From Daejeonella sp. H1SJ63 (GTDB lineage: Bacteria; Bacteroidota; Bacteroidia; Sphingobacteriales; Sphingobacteriaceae): a stretch of 64,000 bases of DNA. The DNA lies in assembly GCF_029360775.1 (NCBI RefSeq), contig NZ_JARKMZ010000013.1, forward strand, positions 1-64,000, read 5' to 3'. Below the pieces are notes generated by a model. It ran no database searches and was not told where the DNA came from. It saw only the letters and a program-made list of their open reading frames with translations. Below, piece by piece: positions 1 to 8,487 of this stretch. Made by a program: the position numbers and the translations under genes. Positions within the stretch are counted from its first letter, which is position 1. Every line of letters starts with the position of its first letter.

Positions 1-106
1 AGTAAGATAATTCCTGCTTGATCGTTTCATTAAAGTACTCCCAAAAGGAGTGGCTTTTTCAGTGCCCTCCTGTTCAGACCAGGACTTTTTTACAGCTTAT
101 TGCTGA

Positions 107-289
107 TTATTTTTTTGCCGCAGCTTCAATTGCTGCAAGAACAGCATTATTTTTGCTTAGCTGGCTTTTAGCAGACTCTGCTGAACGGCTTCCGGTTTCA
201 ATATTCCGGCCTAATTTCAAAAATTGAACCTCTAAACGTGAAGTGGTCTTATTTTTTCTGTCTTTTCTTTTTAAACGTGTAACACCCAT
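107..289 (-). CDS. small basic conserved-type protein, function unknown
   Basis: This 60-residue protein starts MGVTRLKRKDRKNKTTSR and ends in AAIEAAAKK. The frame stays open upstream to 433, but that part runs antisense through the tRNA-Cys gene, so the internal ATG at 289 is the sensible start. The N-terminal third is strongly basic (K/R-rich, nucleic-acid-binding in character). The rest is predicted helical with many Ala, Ser and Lys. There is no signal peptide and no membrane segment. It lies 25 bp downstream of tRNA-Cys on the same strand and could share its transcript. I know of no function; RNA or ribosome binding is a guess from the charge alone. Confidence 0.6.
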   Translation of the reverse strand: MGVTRLKRKDRKNKTTSRLEVQFLKLGRNIETGSRSAESAKSQLSKNNAVLAAIEAAAKK

Positions 290-314
290 GGTTTTAAATT
301 TAATTTTTTTATTG

Positions 315-385
315 AGGTCAGGAGCGGATTCGAACCGCTGTAAAAGGTTTTGCAGACCTCTGCCTAGCCACTCGGCCACCCGACC
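315..385 (-). tRNA. tRNA-Cys (anticodon GCA)
   Basis: The minus strand folds as a cloverleaf: a 7-bp acceptor stem (GGTCGGG with CCTGACC, one G-U pair), a D-arm, an anticodon stem GAGGT/ACCTT around the loop CTGCAAA (GCA at 34-36) and a T-arm with GGTTCGAATCC. The discriminator base is U, as expected for cysteine. CCA is not encoded. A matching promoter lies just upstream. Confidence 0.95.
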
Positions 386-400
386 TTTTGTAAAGGACTG

Positions 401-430
401 CAAAAGTAGCAAATTATTATTGCTCCCCAA
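401..430 (-). promoter_or_regulatory. Bacteroidota-type promoter of tRNA-Cys
   Basis: On the minus strand TTG (428-430) is followed by exactly 19 bp and TACTTTTG (401-408), fitting the Bacteroidota -33/-7 consensus TTG-N19-TAnnTTTG. The -7 box ends 16 nt before the tRNA 5' end, and the whole site lies between the trmH stop codon and the tRNA. Confidence 0.7.
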
Positions 431-436
431 CAAATT

Positions 437-1180
437 TTAAGAATTTCTTCTTATTTCTGAACAAAATATTGATGCTGATACTGCGACATTAAGAGATTCG
501 GCCTTTCCAAAGCGCGGAATTGTTACCGGAACCGTAATTTTACTCATTAATCCGGTACTTATTCCTTTTCCCTCATTGCCTAAAAGAATCAAACCTTCAT
601 TGCCGAAATCTGTCTTATAAATCGAATTTCCATCAAGCAGAGCTCCAAAAACCGGAAGATCAGTGCCGGCAAAAAAATTAATAAGATCGGTATAAATTAA
701 TTTAACCCGGGGGAGAGAGCCCATTGTAGCCTGCACAACTTTAGGGTTATACACCTCTACAGTATCCTGAGAGCAGATGATGTATTTAAATCCAAACCAG
801 TCTGCTGTACGGATAATTGTTCCCAGATTTCCCGGATCCTGAATGCCATCTATTACAATATGAAAAGTCCCTTTCAGATTTTCAGGCTTAATTTCAGGAT
901 TTTCGGGAATTTTAATAATAGCCAGTAAGTGTTGCGGAGTGTTTAGCGCACTAATCTTACTGAGTTCCTCAGTACTGACACGATATATCTTTACATTTTG
1001 TGATAATTTGCTCAACTTTGGACTCAGATCCTCAGTATGAAATACAGAATCGATCTCATAGCCGGAACCGATAAATTCTGAGAATGATTTGAGGCCTTCA
1101 ACAATGAAAAGGCCGTGCTCTTTTCGGAACTTTTTTTGATGTAAAGATTTTATAAAACTTATTTGAGACTTTGAAATCAT
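437..1180 (-). CDS. TrmH/SpoU-family RNA 2'-O-ribose methyltransferase
   Basis: This 247-residue SAM-dependent enzyme methylates ribose 2'-OH groups in rRNA or tRNA. An N-terminal SpoU substrate-binding domain spans about residues 18-95. The SPOUT catalytic domain follows with motif 1 DPGNLGTIIRTA (115-126, holding the conserved Asn and Arg), motif 2 LLGNEGKGIS (199-208) and motif 3 ESLNVAVSASI (228-238). Length is normal for RlmB-like proteins, but the target nucleotide cannot be read from sequence. Its ATG at 1180 overlaps the divergent tamL start by 10 bp, so its promoter must lie inside tamL coding DNA. Confidence 0.9.
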   Translation of the reverse strand: MISKSQISFIKSLHQKKFRKEHGLFIVEGLKSFSEFIGSGYEIDSVFHTEDLSPKLSKLSQNVKIYRVSTEELSKISALNTPQHLLAIIKIPENPEIKPENLKGTFHIVIDGIQDPGNLGTIIRTADWFGFKYIICSQDTVEVYNPKVVQATMGSLPRVKLIYTDLINFFAGTDLPVFGALLDGNSIYKTDFGNEGLILLGNEGKGISTGLMSKITVPVTIPRFGKAESLNVAVSASIFCSEIRRNS

Positions 1181-3543
1181 ACCTTATATGCCGTAGCACC
1201 TCATTTGCAAGTATACTGCTTTTGATAATAATATTTGCCTCCTGTAATGCTTCACGTTATATAGCCGATGATCAGTCGCTTGTTAAGAAGGTTAAACTCG
1301 AGGGTGTTGATAAGCAATATCTTGAAACTGCCCTGACATTTGTGCAAAATGATATCAGGCAGAATTCGAGACTTAATCTGGCATTATACAATACTTTTAA
1401 CACAAAAAATGGTAAATACCGCACAGATAGAATAAAGTCAATAGGCGAAGCACCTCATTTACTGGATAGTTCTCTTGTAGAGATATCCCGCGTTCAGATC
1501 GAGAAGTTTCTGGCTACAAAAGGTTATTTTGATGCTAAAGTGCAAAGTCAGATTAAAAGCGAAAAGCAGAAGTCTGTAATAATATTTACTGCCGATCAGG
1601 GACCTGAATTTAGGATCAGGGATATCAACTATGAGATCGAAGATACAACAGTAGCGGCATTATACTTTTCTAAAAAGGATCAGTTCAGTCGTTTGAAAAA
1701 AGGTCAGCGCTTCGATTCAGACTCTTTAGCCTATGAACGTGAACAGATTTACAGATTGTTGAAAAGTAATGGCTATTATGATTATGTCAGGCAGTATGTA
1801 AGGTTCGATGTTGATAGTAACCTGAACAGCAGTGCAGCTGATCTTAAATTGTTTTTGTCTAATCCTGCAGATAAGCCTGCTCACCAAACTTATACAATCG
1901 ATAATAGCCAGGTTACTATATTGAAAAGTAATGGCTTGACGGATCTTATAAACCCGGATACAGTTACTCTGGATTCTCAGTTCAGCTTTATTGATCATTC
2001 CGGTAAATTTGATGCAAAACCTATTGCCCGCTATATGTTTCTAAAGAAGGGTAATTTGTATAGTATTGGCAATGAGGAGCTTACATATGACAGGCTTTAT
2101 GATCTTAATGTTTTCAGAAATTTGAAGATCGATTTTGTCAAGGCCAGTGACAGTACGAACAGGCTGCGTCCGGTTTATGAAATATCTCCGCTTAAGAAAA
2201 TGAGTAATCGTATTGAAGGTGAGTATACCTTTAATGCAGGTCGGAATGGCTTCAATATTGGAAATACATATACTAACCGGAATGTATTTGGAGGTGCTGA
2301 ATTATTGGAAGTTAAAGCCAAATACGGAGTGATTTTTGACGCTAATGCTCAAGGTAGTTTTCTTGACCGGATATTCAGCCGGGATCTGCAGCTCGGAGTT
2401 AATATTGTGACTCCAAAGCTTCTTGTTCCTTTCAGAATACCTGTAATGGGCAAAAACGGTGTTCCTCATACCACAATATCAAGTAATTTTCAGCTTTTTG
2501 ATCAGCGTCAGGCTTTTTCAAGCCGGGTTTTTGTCAATTCAATTACTTACGATTGGGTGGAAACCAAAACTAAATTACACTCATTTACTCCCGTTAATAT
2601 TGAATTCAGAAAGGGAAAGCTCGATCCCGTATTCAGGGATAGCCTTGAGCAGCGTGGATTTGAGCTGTATGTAAGAACAAACGACAGACAGTTTTTCAAC
2701 CTGGGCAGTCAATATGCATTTACTTTAAACGGAGTAAAACTTAACAGCTATTCCAATTTCTGGTTCTTCAGAGGAACTATAGATATGGCTGGTAATTCGC
2801 TGGGTCTGCTTAACCAGATTGTGAAGTTTAAGCAGGATGCAGATGGTTACAGAAAATTATTGGGATTACCATATCAGCAATATGTTAAAACTGAAATAGA
2901 TCTCCGCTACTATCGGTCATTTGGCGGTGAAAGGCAGTTCGTTGCCAGAGTTAATCCGGGTGTAGGAATAGCTTATGGAAATAGTGATCAGCTTACTTTT
3001 GAAAAGAATTTTTTTGCCGGTGGATCAAGCGGGGTAAGAGCCTGGCAGGCAAGAACTTTAGGCCCGGGCAATTATAACAGGGCTGTTTTAGGTTCTGATG
3101 GGAAGGCCGATACCCTGAGATTAAACCTCCGTAATCTGGATCAGTTGGGTGAAATTAAGTTTGAAGCTAACCTGGAGTATCGGTTTAAAATTGCTGACAA
3201 TATCCTTAACGCAAAGGTTAAAGGTGCTACTTTTGCAGATTTTGGCAATGTTTGGCGCAGAGAGAAAGCTGTCGAAAATCCGGGTGGAGAATTCAGATTC
3301 AATAAATTTATCGGTCAGTTGGCTATGGGGGTAGGTGCCGGGCTTCGGTTTGATCTTAACTATTTTGTCTTCCGTTTAGATGCCGGATTTAAAGTCAAAG
3401 ATCCTCAATTTACCGGCTCTGACCAGTACGTAATTAAATACCTGTTCAATAAAAAGGATTTTAAGCAGGAGTATAAAACCACACACCGACCTGATGTATA
3501 TCGTTTTGTTCAGTATAACTTCGGTATAGGAATGCCTTTTTAG
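1171..3543 (+). CDS. tamL: BamA/TamA-family outer-membrane lipoprotein TamL
   Basis: This 790-residue protein belongs to the Omp85 superfamily that inserts or exports outer-membrane proteins. Residues 1-25 form a lipoprotein signal with lipobox FASC (Cys25), the feature that separates Bacteroidota TamL from ordinary TamA. POTRA-like repeats fill about 30-340. A C-terminal surface-antigen beta-barrel (about 350-790) ends in a terminal Phe (NFGIGMPF). The start codon is TTG at 1171; no ATG in frame precedes the signal peptide. The neighbouring TrmH-type gene is a common companion in this phylum. No tamB is in the window. Its role is inferred from the family. Confidence 0.85.
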   Translation: MKSYLICRSTSFASILLLIIIFASCNASRYIADDQSLVKKVKLEGVDKQYLETALTFVQNDIRQNSRLNLALYNTFNTKNGKYRTDRIKSIGEAPHLLDSSLVEISRVQIEKFLATKGYFDAKVQSQIKSEKQKSVIIFTADQGPEFRIRDINYEIEDTTVAALYFSKKDQFSRLKKGQRFDSDSLAYEREQIYRLLKSNGYYDYVRQYVRFDVDSNLNSSAADLKLFLSNPADKPAHQTYTIDNSQVTILKSNGLTDLINPDTVTLDSQFSFIDHSGKFDAKPIARYMFLKKGNLYSIGNEELTYDRLYDLNVFRNLKIDFVKASDSTNRLRPVYEISPLKKMSNRIEGEYTFNAGRNGFNIGNTYTNRNVFGGAELLEVKAKYGVIFDANAQGSFLDRIFSRDLQLGVNIVTPKLLVPFRIPVMGKNGVPHTTISSNFQLFDQRQAFSSRVFVNSITYDWVETKTKLHSFTPVNIEFRKGKLDPVFRDSLEQRGFELYVRTNDRQFFNLGSQYAFTLNGVKLNSYSNFWFFRGTIDMAGNSLGLLNQIVKFKQDADGYRKLLGLPYQQYVKTEIDLRYYRSFGGERQFVARVNPGVGIAYGNSDQLTFEKNFFAGGSSGVRAWQARTLGPGNYNRAVLGSDGKADTLRLNLRNLDQLGEIKFEANLEYRFKIADNILNAKVKGATFADFGNVWRREKAVENPGGEFRFNKFIGQLAMGVGAGLRFDLNYFVFRLDAGFKVKDPQFTGSDQYVIKYLFNKKDFKQEYKTTHRPDVYRFVQYNFGIGMPF

Positions 3544-3581
3544 TGTTAAATTCTAATTAAATGCATCCGTGCCTTTGTGAA

Positions 3582-4142
3582 TCAAACCAAATTCCTCAAA
3601 CCGTCAAATATCGTATCAATAAAGGTCGACAGATTTAATCCATGTTTCGAATTAAAGAAGAAAACGAGTATAAGTATTACTCCTCCTATAATAATGAACT
3701 TTCTGAAAAGAAAAATCAGAAGTAAAATGCTTAAAGGAATAATTGCCAGAATTATCCAGCTGATTTCAAAAGTGTTTAAATTTCCATTACTGCTTAAGAT
3801 ATAATACAGTTTTCCATTTGTTCCTGATTCATTTTCATGTCGCAGATAAATAAATGTAGATTCATCTATTTGTTGCGGAAAGACTGTTATTCCATTATTA
3901 AACCTGAACTCATTTTTAAACCCATTGATGCTGAACTGAAAGATGCCATTTATATTTTTCAAAGGTATTTCGTTTTGATCAGTTGCAATGATGCTTAATT
4001 TATTGCTGTTGAGCTGAGTCTCCTTCACAATAAAATTATTAATCTCCATTTTTTGAGAAATAGGCGTTCCCACGATTCCAAAGGCCGATTTTACTATGAA
4101 AACCGGTATGAAAACAGTGATAATGAATTTCATGCTTTTCAT
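3582..4142 (-). CDS. exported membrane protein, function unknown
   Basis: The 186-residue product begins with a signal peptide or membrane anchor (about 4-22). A beta-rich extracytoplasmic region of about 100 residues follows. Two closely spaced hydrophobic segments (about 125-145 and 148-163) and a short C-terminal tail complete it. The layout, a small periplasmic domain tethered at its C-terminus, resembles accessory subunits but matches no family I recognise. Its ATG overlaps the stop of the patatin gene by 4 bp, so the two are almost certainly translated together and may act together. Confidence 0.6.
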   Translation of the reverse strand: MKSMKFIITVFIPVFIVKSAFGIVGTPISQKMEINNFIVKETQLNSNKLSIIATDQNEIPLKNINGIFQFSINGFKNEFRFNNGITVFPQQIDESTFIYLRHENESGTNGKLYYILSSNGNLNTFEISWIILAIIPLSILLLIFLFRKFIIIGGVILILVFFFNSKHGLNLSTFIDTIFDGLRNLV

Positions 4143-6454
4143 TCGAATGAGCGTTTATTATAGATTAAAAATCCAATGTGGAACATAACACCATTTCGTT
4201 TCTGCGCATCATCGTAATGATTATAACTCAAACTGATTGGTCCGGTAAAAGTATTATAGACTAAGCCTGCAGTATATGCAAAATATTGCTTTGTAAAAGA
4301 CTCTCCAAAGGCCACAGATTGAAGCCCGGTAATCTTAAACTCTTTAACAGGCTGAAAAATAAATCCTTCTGCACGCAAATCCAGATTCTTTTTTAAATGA
4401 AAAACATTTTTTATTCCTAAGACCCCATAACTGTTAGCCCGAAAATTTGCCAGGTATAATGATTTTGAATCCTGCAGCGGATTAAATGTTGGAGCACTAA
4501 GTAATGTGGCTTTAAATGTAGTAAAAAGAGGCTTATTTGAGATAATAGCTTCTGCCAGATATCCAAGAGAGAACCTTTTTGAACCGAGGAAATAATTTTC
4601 TCTGCTGATCATTGCTTTATACCAATGTCTTTTATTATGACTGTTTGTAATCTGGCTAAAACTGATTTCATCTCTGTAGATGTTCCCGGGAAGATATTTC
4701 TCTGTCCCTGTAAATAATTGCAGTCCCATTTGAAATGAAGAGCCTTCACTGGCATATTGTCTGCGGTTCAATGTGTTTTTCTTGAATTGAATTTCATTCA
4801 CAAAGCCATTGAACCTGTTGAAATCAAGAATGTCTCCATAGCTAAATCTTTGGTTCGGGCTGTAATGATCATTGAAATTAATAAAACCCGTCTGAGCCTC
4901 AAGTTTGCCGTTTTTGTTAAACGGGATTCCCAATTTCATTACTATTCTTCGATCAGATTGCTCTATAAAAGCTGGTTTTACACTCTCGATAAAGATCTGA
5001 CTCTTGTTAAAATAATTCCAGTGGTTATAGGTAAGTTCAGTTTCCACATACATCGGAATTTTTGAAGGGATATCTACTCTTGCAGTAGCCTGCCCCGACT
5101 CGTAAAATCCGCCGGCATAAAAATTTGCAGATATCGTGTATGATTTTTTTCTGAGATAATTGTATTGCAATCCTACATAAGCATTACTTATTGGTCTGGT
5201 TGAAATTGCCCCACCGAAATCAATCTTAAAGCTCTTTTGCGGCTGTACCTGTAGTTCAAAATTACTGGTGTTATTTCCCTTGTCATAGGTTATGCGAGGG
5301 TAAACGGTCTCAAAATTATCATCTGCTACCAGTTTATAATACCCCTTCCTGACCTCTTCAAGGCTTTTTTCTTCCTCAATGGTATTGTGAATAACCCTTT
5401 CTATGTATTTCTTCTGCATGCTGTTGATTCCGCTGGAGCTGATATTGTTAAATTTAAGCTGCGGCAATGCCGATTTGAATTCATTTCTACGCTTGTCCAG
5501 ATCAGCTTTGTCGGTTCTTCTTGATATGGCCATCTTAATTGAGTGGATATCTGCAATCGTAGCATCATAACCTTTTTTGATGATCTCTGCAACCGGAGTG
5601 AAGTTTGTGGTGCTGTATGCAGACAAATCAGGTTGAATATATGTTCCCTGTTTTCCTATAGCCGTTGAGTCAGATTTAGACAGAAACATATACATCAGAA
5701 AACGATTCATAAGCTTTTCATCGTTCTCTTTAGGGTATTCATTAAATGTTTTTGAAGAGACATTGGTCCCAATAATGTAATCGGGTTCGAATTCGTCCTT
5801 CATTACATCCACAGGGAAGTTATTGTAAAGTCCGCCATCAAATACATATTTATCATTGACTTTTACCGGACGGTACACCAGCGGCACAGTAAAAGTTCCT
5901 CTTATTGCTTCAGCCATATTTCCTGTCTTTACAGAAATCATCTTTTGCGAAAATACATCAGCTACAATACATCTGAACGGAACAAACAGCTTGTTGAAGT
6001 CATCTTTAGCAATGGCCGAAGCCTGCCCATAGAGCTCTAAAAGGGCAAAGTTTAACGGAACATCATTGATCAGATTAGATCGGAGTCTGATATTGAAGCC
6101 GGTGTCAATTTCCAGCTTGGCCGTAATAAATGAAGGATTCTCTGCTTTTTTATTGAAGAAATAACGGTATTCGCTCTTAAAATTTCCGCTTACCCAGTTT
6201 TGAAAGTCTTCACTGAGAGCAATTTTCTCAATTTCTTCAGGACTATATCCGGCTGCGTACATGCCGCCAACAATGCCGCCCATTGATGTTCCTACAATAT
6301 AATCTATTGGGATATTATTTTCTTCAAGGGCTTTTAAAACACCAATATGAGCCAACCCTTTTGCACCACCTCCACTGAAAACAAGTCCGACTTTTTGAGC
6401 CCTTGCAGTTAAGATGCAAAACAGAAACAAAAGTAAAGAGGCAGATCTTTTCAT
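4139..6454 (-). CDS. patatin-like phospholipase fused to an outer-membrane beta-barrel
   Basis: This 771-residue protein starts at the ATG at 6454, giving the signal peptide MKRSASLLLFLFCILTARAQ. A -7 box (6466-6473) sits between this ATG and the longer upstream start, which argues against the longer form. The patatin domain (about 21-330) has the oxyanion loop GGGAKG (28-33), nucleophile elbow GTSMG (Ser57) and DGG (Asp206), a complete Ser-Asp dyad for acyl hydrolysis. A POTRA-like segment and an Omp85-type barrel (about 400-771) follow. This is the PlpD/type Vd arrangement, in which the barrel holds or exports the lipase domain. Substrate and final location are inferred. Confidence 0.85.
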   Translation of the reverse strand: MKRSASLLLFLFCILTARAQKVGLVFSGGGAKGLAHIGVLKALEENNIPIDYIVGTSMGGIVGGMYAAGYSPEEIEKIALSEDFQNWVSGNFKSEYRYFFNKKAENPSFITAKLEIDTGFNIRLRSNLINDVPLNFALLELYGQASAIAKDDFNKLFVPFRCIVADVFSQKMISVKTGNMAEAIRGTFTVPLVYRPVKVNDKYVFDGGLYNNFPVDVMKDEFEPDYIIGTNVSSKTFNEYPKENDEKLMNRFLMYMFLSKSDSTAIGKQGTYIQPDLSAYSTTNFTPVAEIIKKGYDATIADIHSIKMAISRRTDKADLDKRRNEFKSALPQLKFNNISSSGINSMQKKYIERVIHNTIEEEKSLEEVRKGYYKLVADDNFETVYPRITYDKGNNTSNFELQVQPQKSFKIDFGGAISTRPISNAYVGLQYNYLRKKSYTISANFYAGGFYESGQATARVDIPSKIPMYVETELTYNHWNYFNKSQIFIESVKPAFIEQSDRRIVMKLGIPFNKNGKLEAQTGFINFNDHYSPNQRFSYGDILDFNRFNGFVNEIQFKKNTLNRRQYASEGSSFQMGLQLFTGTEKYLPGNIYRDEISFSQITNSHNKRHWYKAMISRENYFLGSKRFSLGYLAEAIISNKPLFTTFKATLLSAPTFNPLQDSKSLYLANFRANSYGVLGIKNVFHLKKNLDLRAEGFIFQPVKEFKITGLQSVAFGESFTKQYFAYTAGLVYNTFTGPISLSYNHYDDAQKRNGVMFHIGFLIYNKRSFE

Positions 6455-6465
6455 ATAATCTGCCT

Positions 6466-6473
6466 CAAAAGTA
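6466..6473 (-). promoter_or_regulatory. -7 box of the patatin gene
   Basis: The minus strand reads TACTTTTG 12-19 bp before the ATG at 6454, matching TAnnTTTG. No TTG is found at the usual 19-bp spacing. The leader would be only a few nucleotides long. Confidence 0.45.
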
Positions 6474-6533
6474 AGCTTTTTGGAAAACAATCAGCTTGGT
6501 ATTCTGATCGTTATCGTTTTAAGGTAAATGGAT

Positions 6534-7289
6534 TTATTTATCGTTTGCTACCTTGATAAGATTTACTGACTTCTCTTTGCTCATTAACCTGTAGGCTCTG
6601 TTGTGATGGTTTGCTCCGGTCAGAACAATAATTCTTTTGCCTTTATTTTTTAATGCAATTGCTTTGATATTATCTGCAATCCGCTGATCACGTTTAACCT
6701 GAAAATCGTCATAATATTGATAGGGTGTTTTACGTAAAACAGCAGTTTGTCCCTGAGTGAACTCTTCGGTTAAAGCATCATATTTGCCTTCCATAAGTTC
6801 ATTTGCACTTAAGTTAGCCATCATTTCACTGCGTTTAGAGATAATAGCCGGTAGCCCTTTTGCAATCCGTGCTTTAACAATAGCACTGTCTTTCATTAAT
6901 TTCTGATTCATTACCCTGAATCTTCCAAATTCACCAATGGTGTCTTTCATGAAATCATCCGGAAGCATTTTCCCTTCCACATCTGAACCCATATAATCAA
7001 TCCCATATTTTTTAGCTTCCGGAAATTCATTTTTAAACATGATCATCTCAGGGTTAAAAAAGGCTTTCAGATAAGTTGTATCCTTATCCATATCCTCGGG
7101 ACGGATCTCTACCGCAATAATATCCGGTTTGAAGTTTTTGATAATGTTCCTGACATGTCCGAAATTATAGTTCACATTCTTTTTATGACCACCATGAATG
7201 GTAGGAAGAATTAATAGTTCGGTTTTCTGAGCAAATATTGAATTTGTGCTGATAAATAATAAAGCCAGCAGTATAGTTTTAAGTTTCAT
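6534..7289 (-). CDS. exported TraB/ChaN/DUF5694-like protein
   Basis: This 251-residue protein carries a cleavable signal peptide (about 1-20, ending IFAQ). The mature part opens with LLILPTIHGGH (His32, His35), continues with AVEIRPED (Glu61) and ends with IIVLTGANHH (His228, His229). This spacing, an early His, an Asp/Glu after a strand and a late His after a beta strand, is typical of the TraB/Tiki/ChaN/erythromycin-esterase-like fold, whose members bind metal or haem or act as hydrolases. The exact family is uncertain. It lies 9 bp downstream of the CBM9-like gene and is probably co-transcribed with it. Confidence 0.55.
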   Translation of the reverse strand: MKLKTILLALLFISTNSIFAQKTELLILPTIHGGHKKNVNYNFGHVRNIIKNFKPDIIAVEIRPEDMDKDTTYLKAFFNPEMIMFKNEFPEAKKYGIDYMGSDVEGKMLPDDFMKDTIGEFGRFRVMNQKLMKDSAIVKARIAKGLPAIISKRSEMMANLSANELMEGKYDALTEEFTQGQTAVLRKTPYQYYDDFQVKRDQRIADNIKAIALKNKGKRIIVLTGANHHNRAYRLMSKEKSVNLIKVANDK

Positions 7290-7298
7290 GATAGTGAT

Positions 7299-8405
7299 TT
7301 ATAGGTTGCTGATCAGACCATCCTGATCTACGCTGATTGAAATTTCTGAGCCGGCCTCTTTGATACTGATCAGAAATTGTTTACTTGTTGATTCCTGTTT
7401 AAGGCTGTTCTTTTTACCTTCTATAATACTTTCTTCAGGTATATTAAGCTCTTCTAAAGAAGATGCATAGCGTTTATTTTTTTTGAAATACTCTTTTTGT
7501 CTGTAATAGGCCAGCCATAAATATTTTCTTTGTTGCTCAGTATAAGGCAGGATAAATTTTTCGGATGAATTTCCGGGTGCCTTATCTGAAAATACAGTGT
7601 ATGACCATCTTTCCGGATAATGCATATTTACAATTCCCTGAGAAGTCCAGACTGAATAACGTGGTGGAAATGGCTTTCCTTCAGCATCCAGTGCCTTTGA
7701 ATATACTCCGTCTTTTACTGCAAAATCGAAGTTGGTTCTCAGGAAATTAATTCTGAGTCCGCCATTGGGTTTGATGTTCATCGGATTAAAACTAAATGCA
7801 GCCAGTGGAAGTGCGATTTCTGCTATCCAGCCCTTATCGGTATCGTCTGATTTATTAAGAGTCCCCATCAGTTTTACACCTGATTTGTACCCGATTGGCT
7901 GCCATCCTGTTACCGGAACTCCTCCATCTCTGTAAGGTTTATTCATTACCAGAAAGAGCATCTTGTTGGATGGGTTGATCTGAATCTCGAAATCATCATT
8001 TACATTATTGTCGGGATCAATAAAGACCTTAAAAACATTGTCTCTGAAAATAATATCTTTTTCAGGTTGTTTATTGGCCCATAGATGAGGTTCTTCAAGT
8101 TCTGCAGCAATATAGAGGTACTTCTCATCCCAAAGCATCTTTACCCTGGTTTTATAGGCCGGGGCCGGTTTGTTCTCGCCCTCAATATTGATAAAATAAT
8201 CTGTCCATGGGGTATCTTTCCAGCTTTTTTCATTTAATTCTCCATCAATGCTTAAAGGGGCAGGAGTCTGAAAAAGTGTGTATGATTTTGGTGCCGTAAA
8301 CAGACTTTCAAGTCCGATGAATGAATTTTGAGAGAAAGTATTCAGTTGAGATAATAATGCTGCTGATGTGAGCAGAATACTTTTCAGATTGTGTTTAAAT
8401 GACAA
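7299..8405 (-). CDS. exported carbohydrate-binding family 9-like protein
   Basis: This 368-residue protein has an N-terminal signal peptide (cleavage after NTFS). A CBM9-like beta-sandwich spans about 45-260, with characteristic stretches LSIDGELNEKSWKDTPW, KMLWDEKYLYIAAELEEPHLWA and DNVFKVFIDPDNN. This domain in Bacteroidota usually binds sugars or xylan-like chains, or forms the non-catalytic part of larger hydrolases. The C-terminal 100 residues are charged and show no known catalytic motif. The mature protein should lie in the periplasm or on the surface. Binding is inferred; the ligand is unknown. Confidence 0.7.
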   Translation of the reverse strand: MSFKHNLKSILLTSAALLSQLNTFSQNSFIGLESLFTAPKSYTLFQTPAPLSIDGELNEKSWKDTPWTDYFINIEGENKPAPAYKTRVKMLWDEKYLYIAAELEEPHLWANKQPEKDIIFRDNVFKVFIDPDNNVNDDFEIQINPSNKMLFLVMNKPYRDGGVPVTGWQPIGYKSGVKLMGTLNKSDDTDKGWIAEIALPLAAFSFNPMNIKPNGGLRINFLRTNFDFAVKDGVYSKALDAEGKPFPPRYSVWTSQGIVNMHYPERWSYTVFSDKAPGNSSEKFILPYTEQQRKYLWLAYYRQKEYFKKNKRYASSLEELNIPEESIIEGKKNSLKQESTSKQFLISIKEAGSEISISVDQDGLISNL

Positions 8406-8487
8406 AGCAGGATGTTATTGATGTTAAAAGAAAATAAATTGTTTAAATCTAATACAATTTGCAGTTAAATATGAATTATGCAGGTGT

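Noticed and set aside
1-57. Possible minus-strand ORF starting at 30 (MKRSSRNYLT, running off the window) and a hairpin at about 33-57.
   Set aside because: Only ten codons are inside the window and the hairpin has a bulged stem with no T-run, so neither can be supported.
290-433. N-terminal extension of the small basic ORF at 107-289.
   Set aside because: It runs through the tRNA-Cys gene; the internal ATG at 289 is preferred.
6455-6490. Longer patatin start at 6490.
   Set aside because: It would put non-signal residues before the signal peptide and places the -7 box inside the coding sequence.
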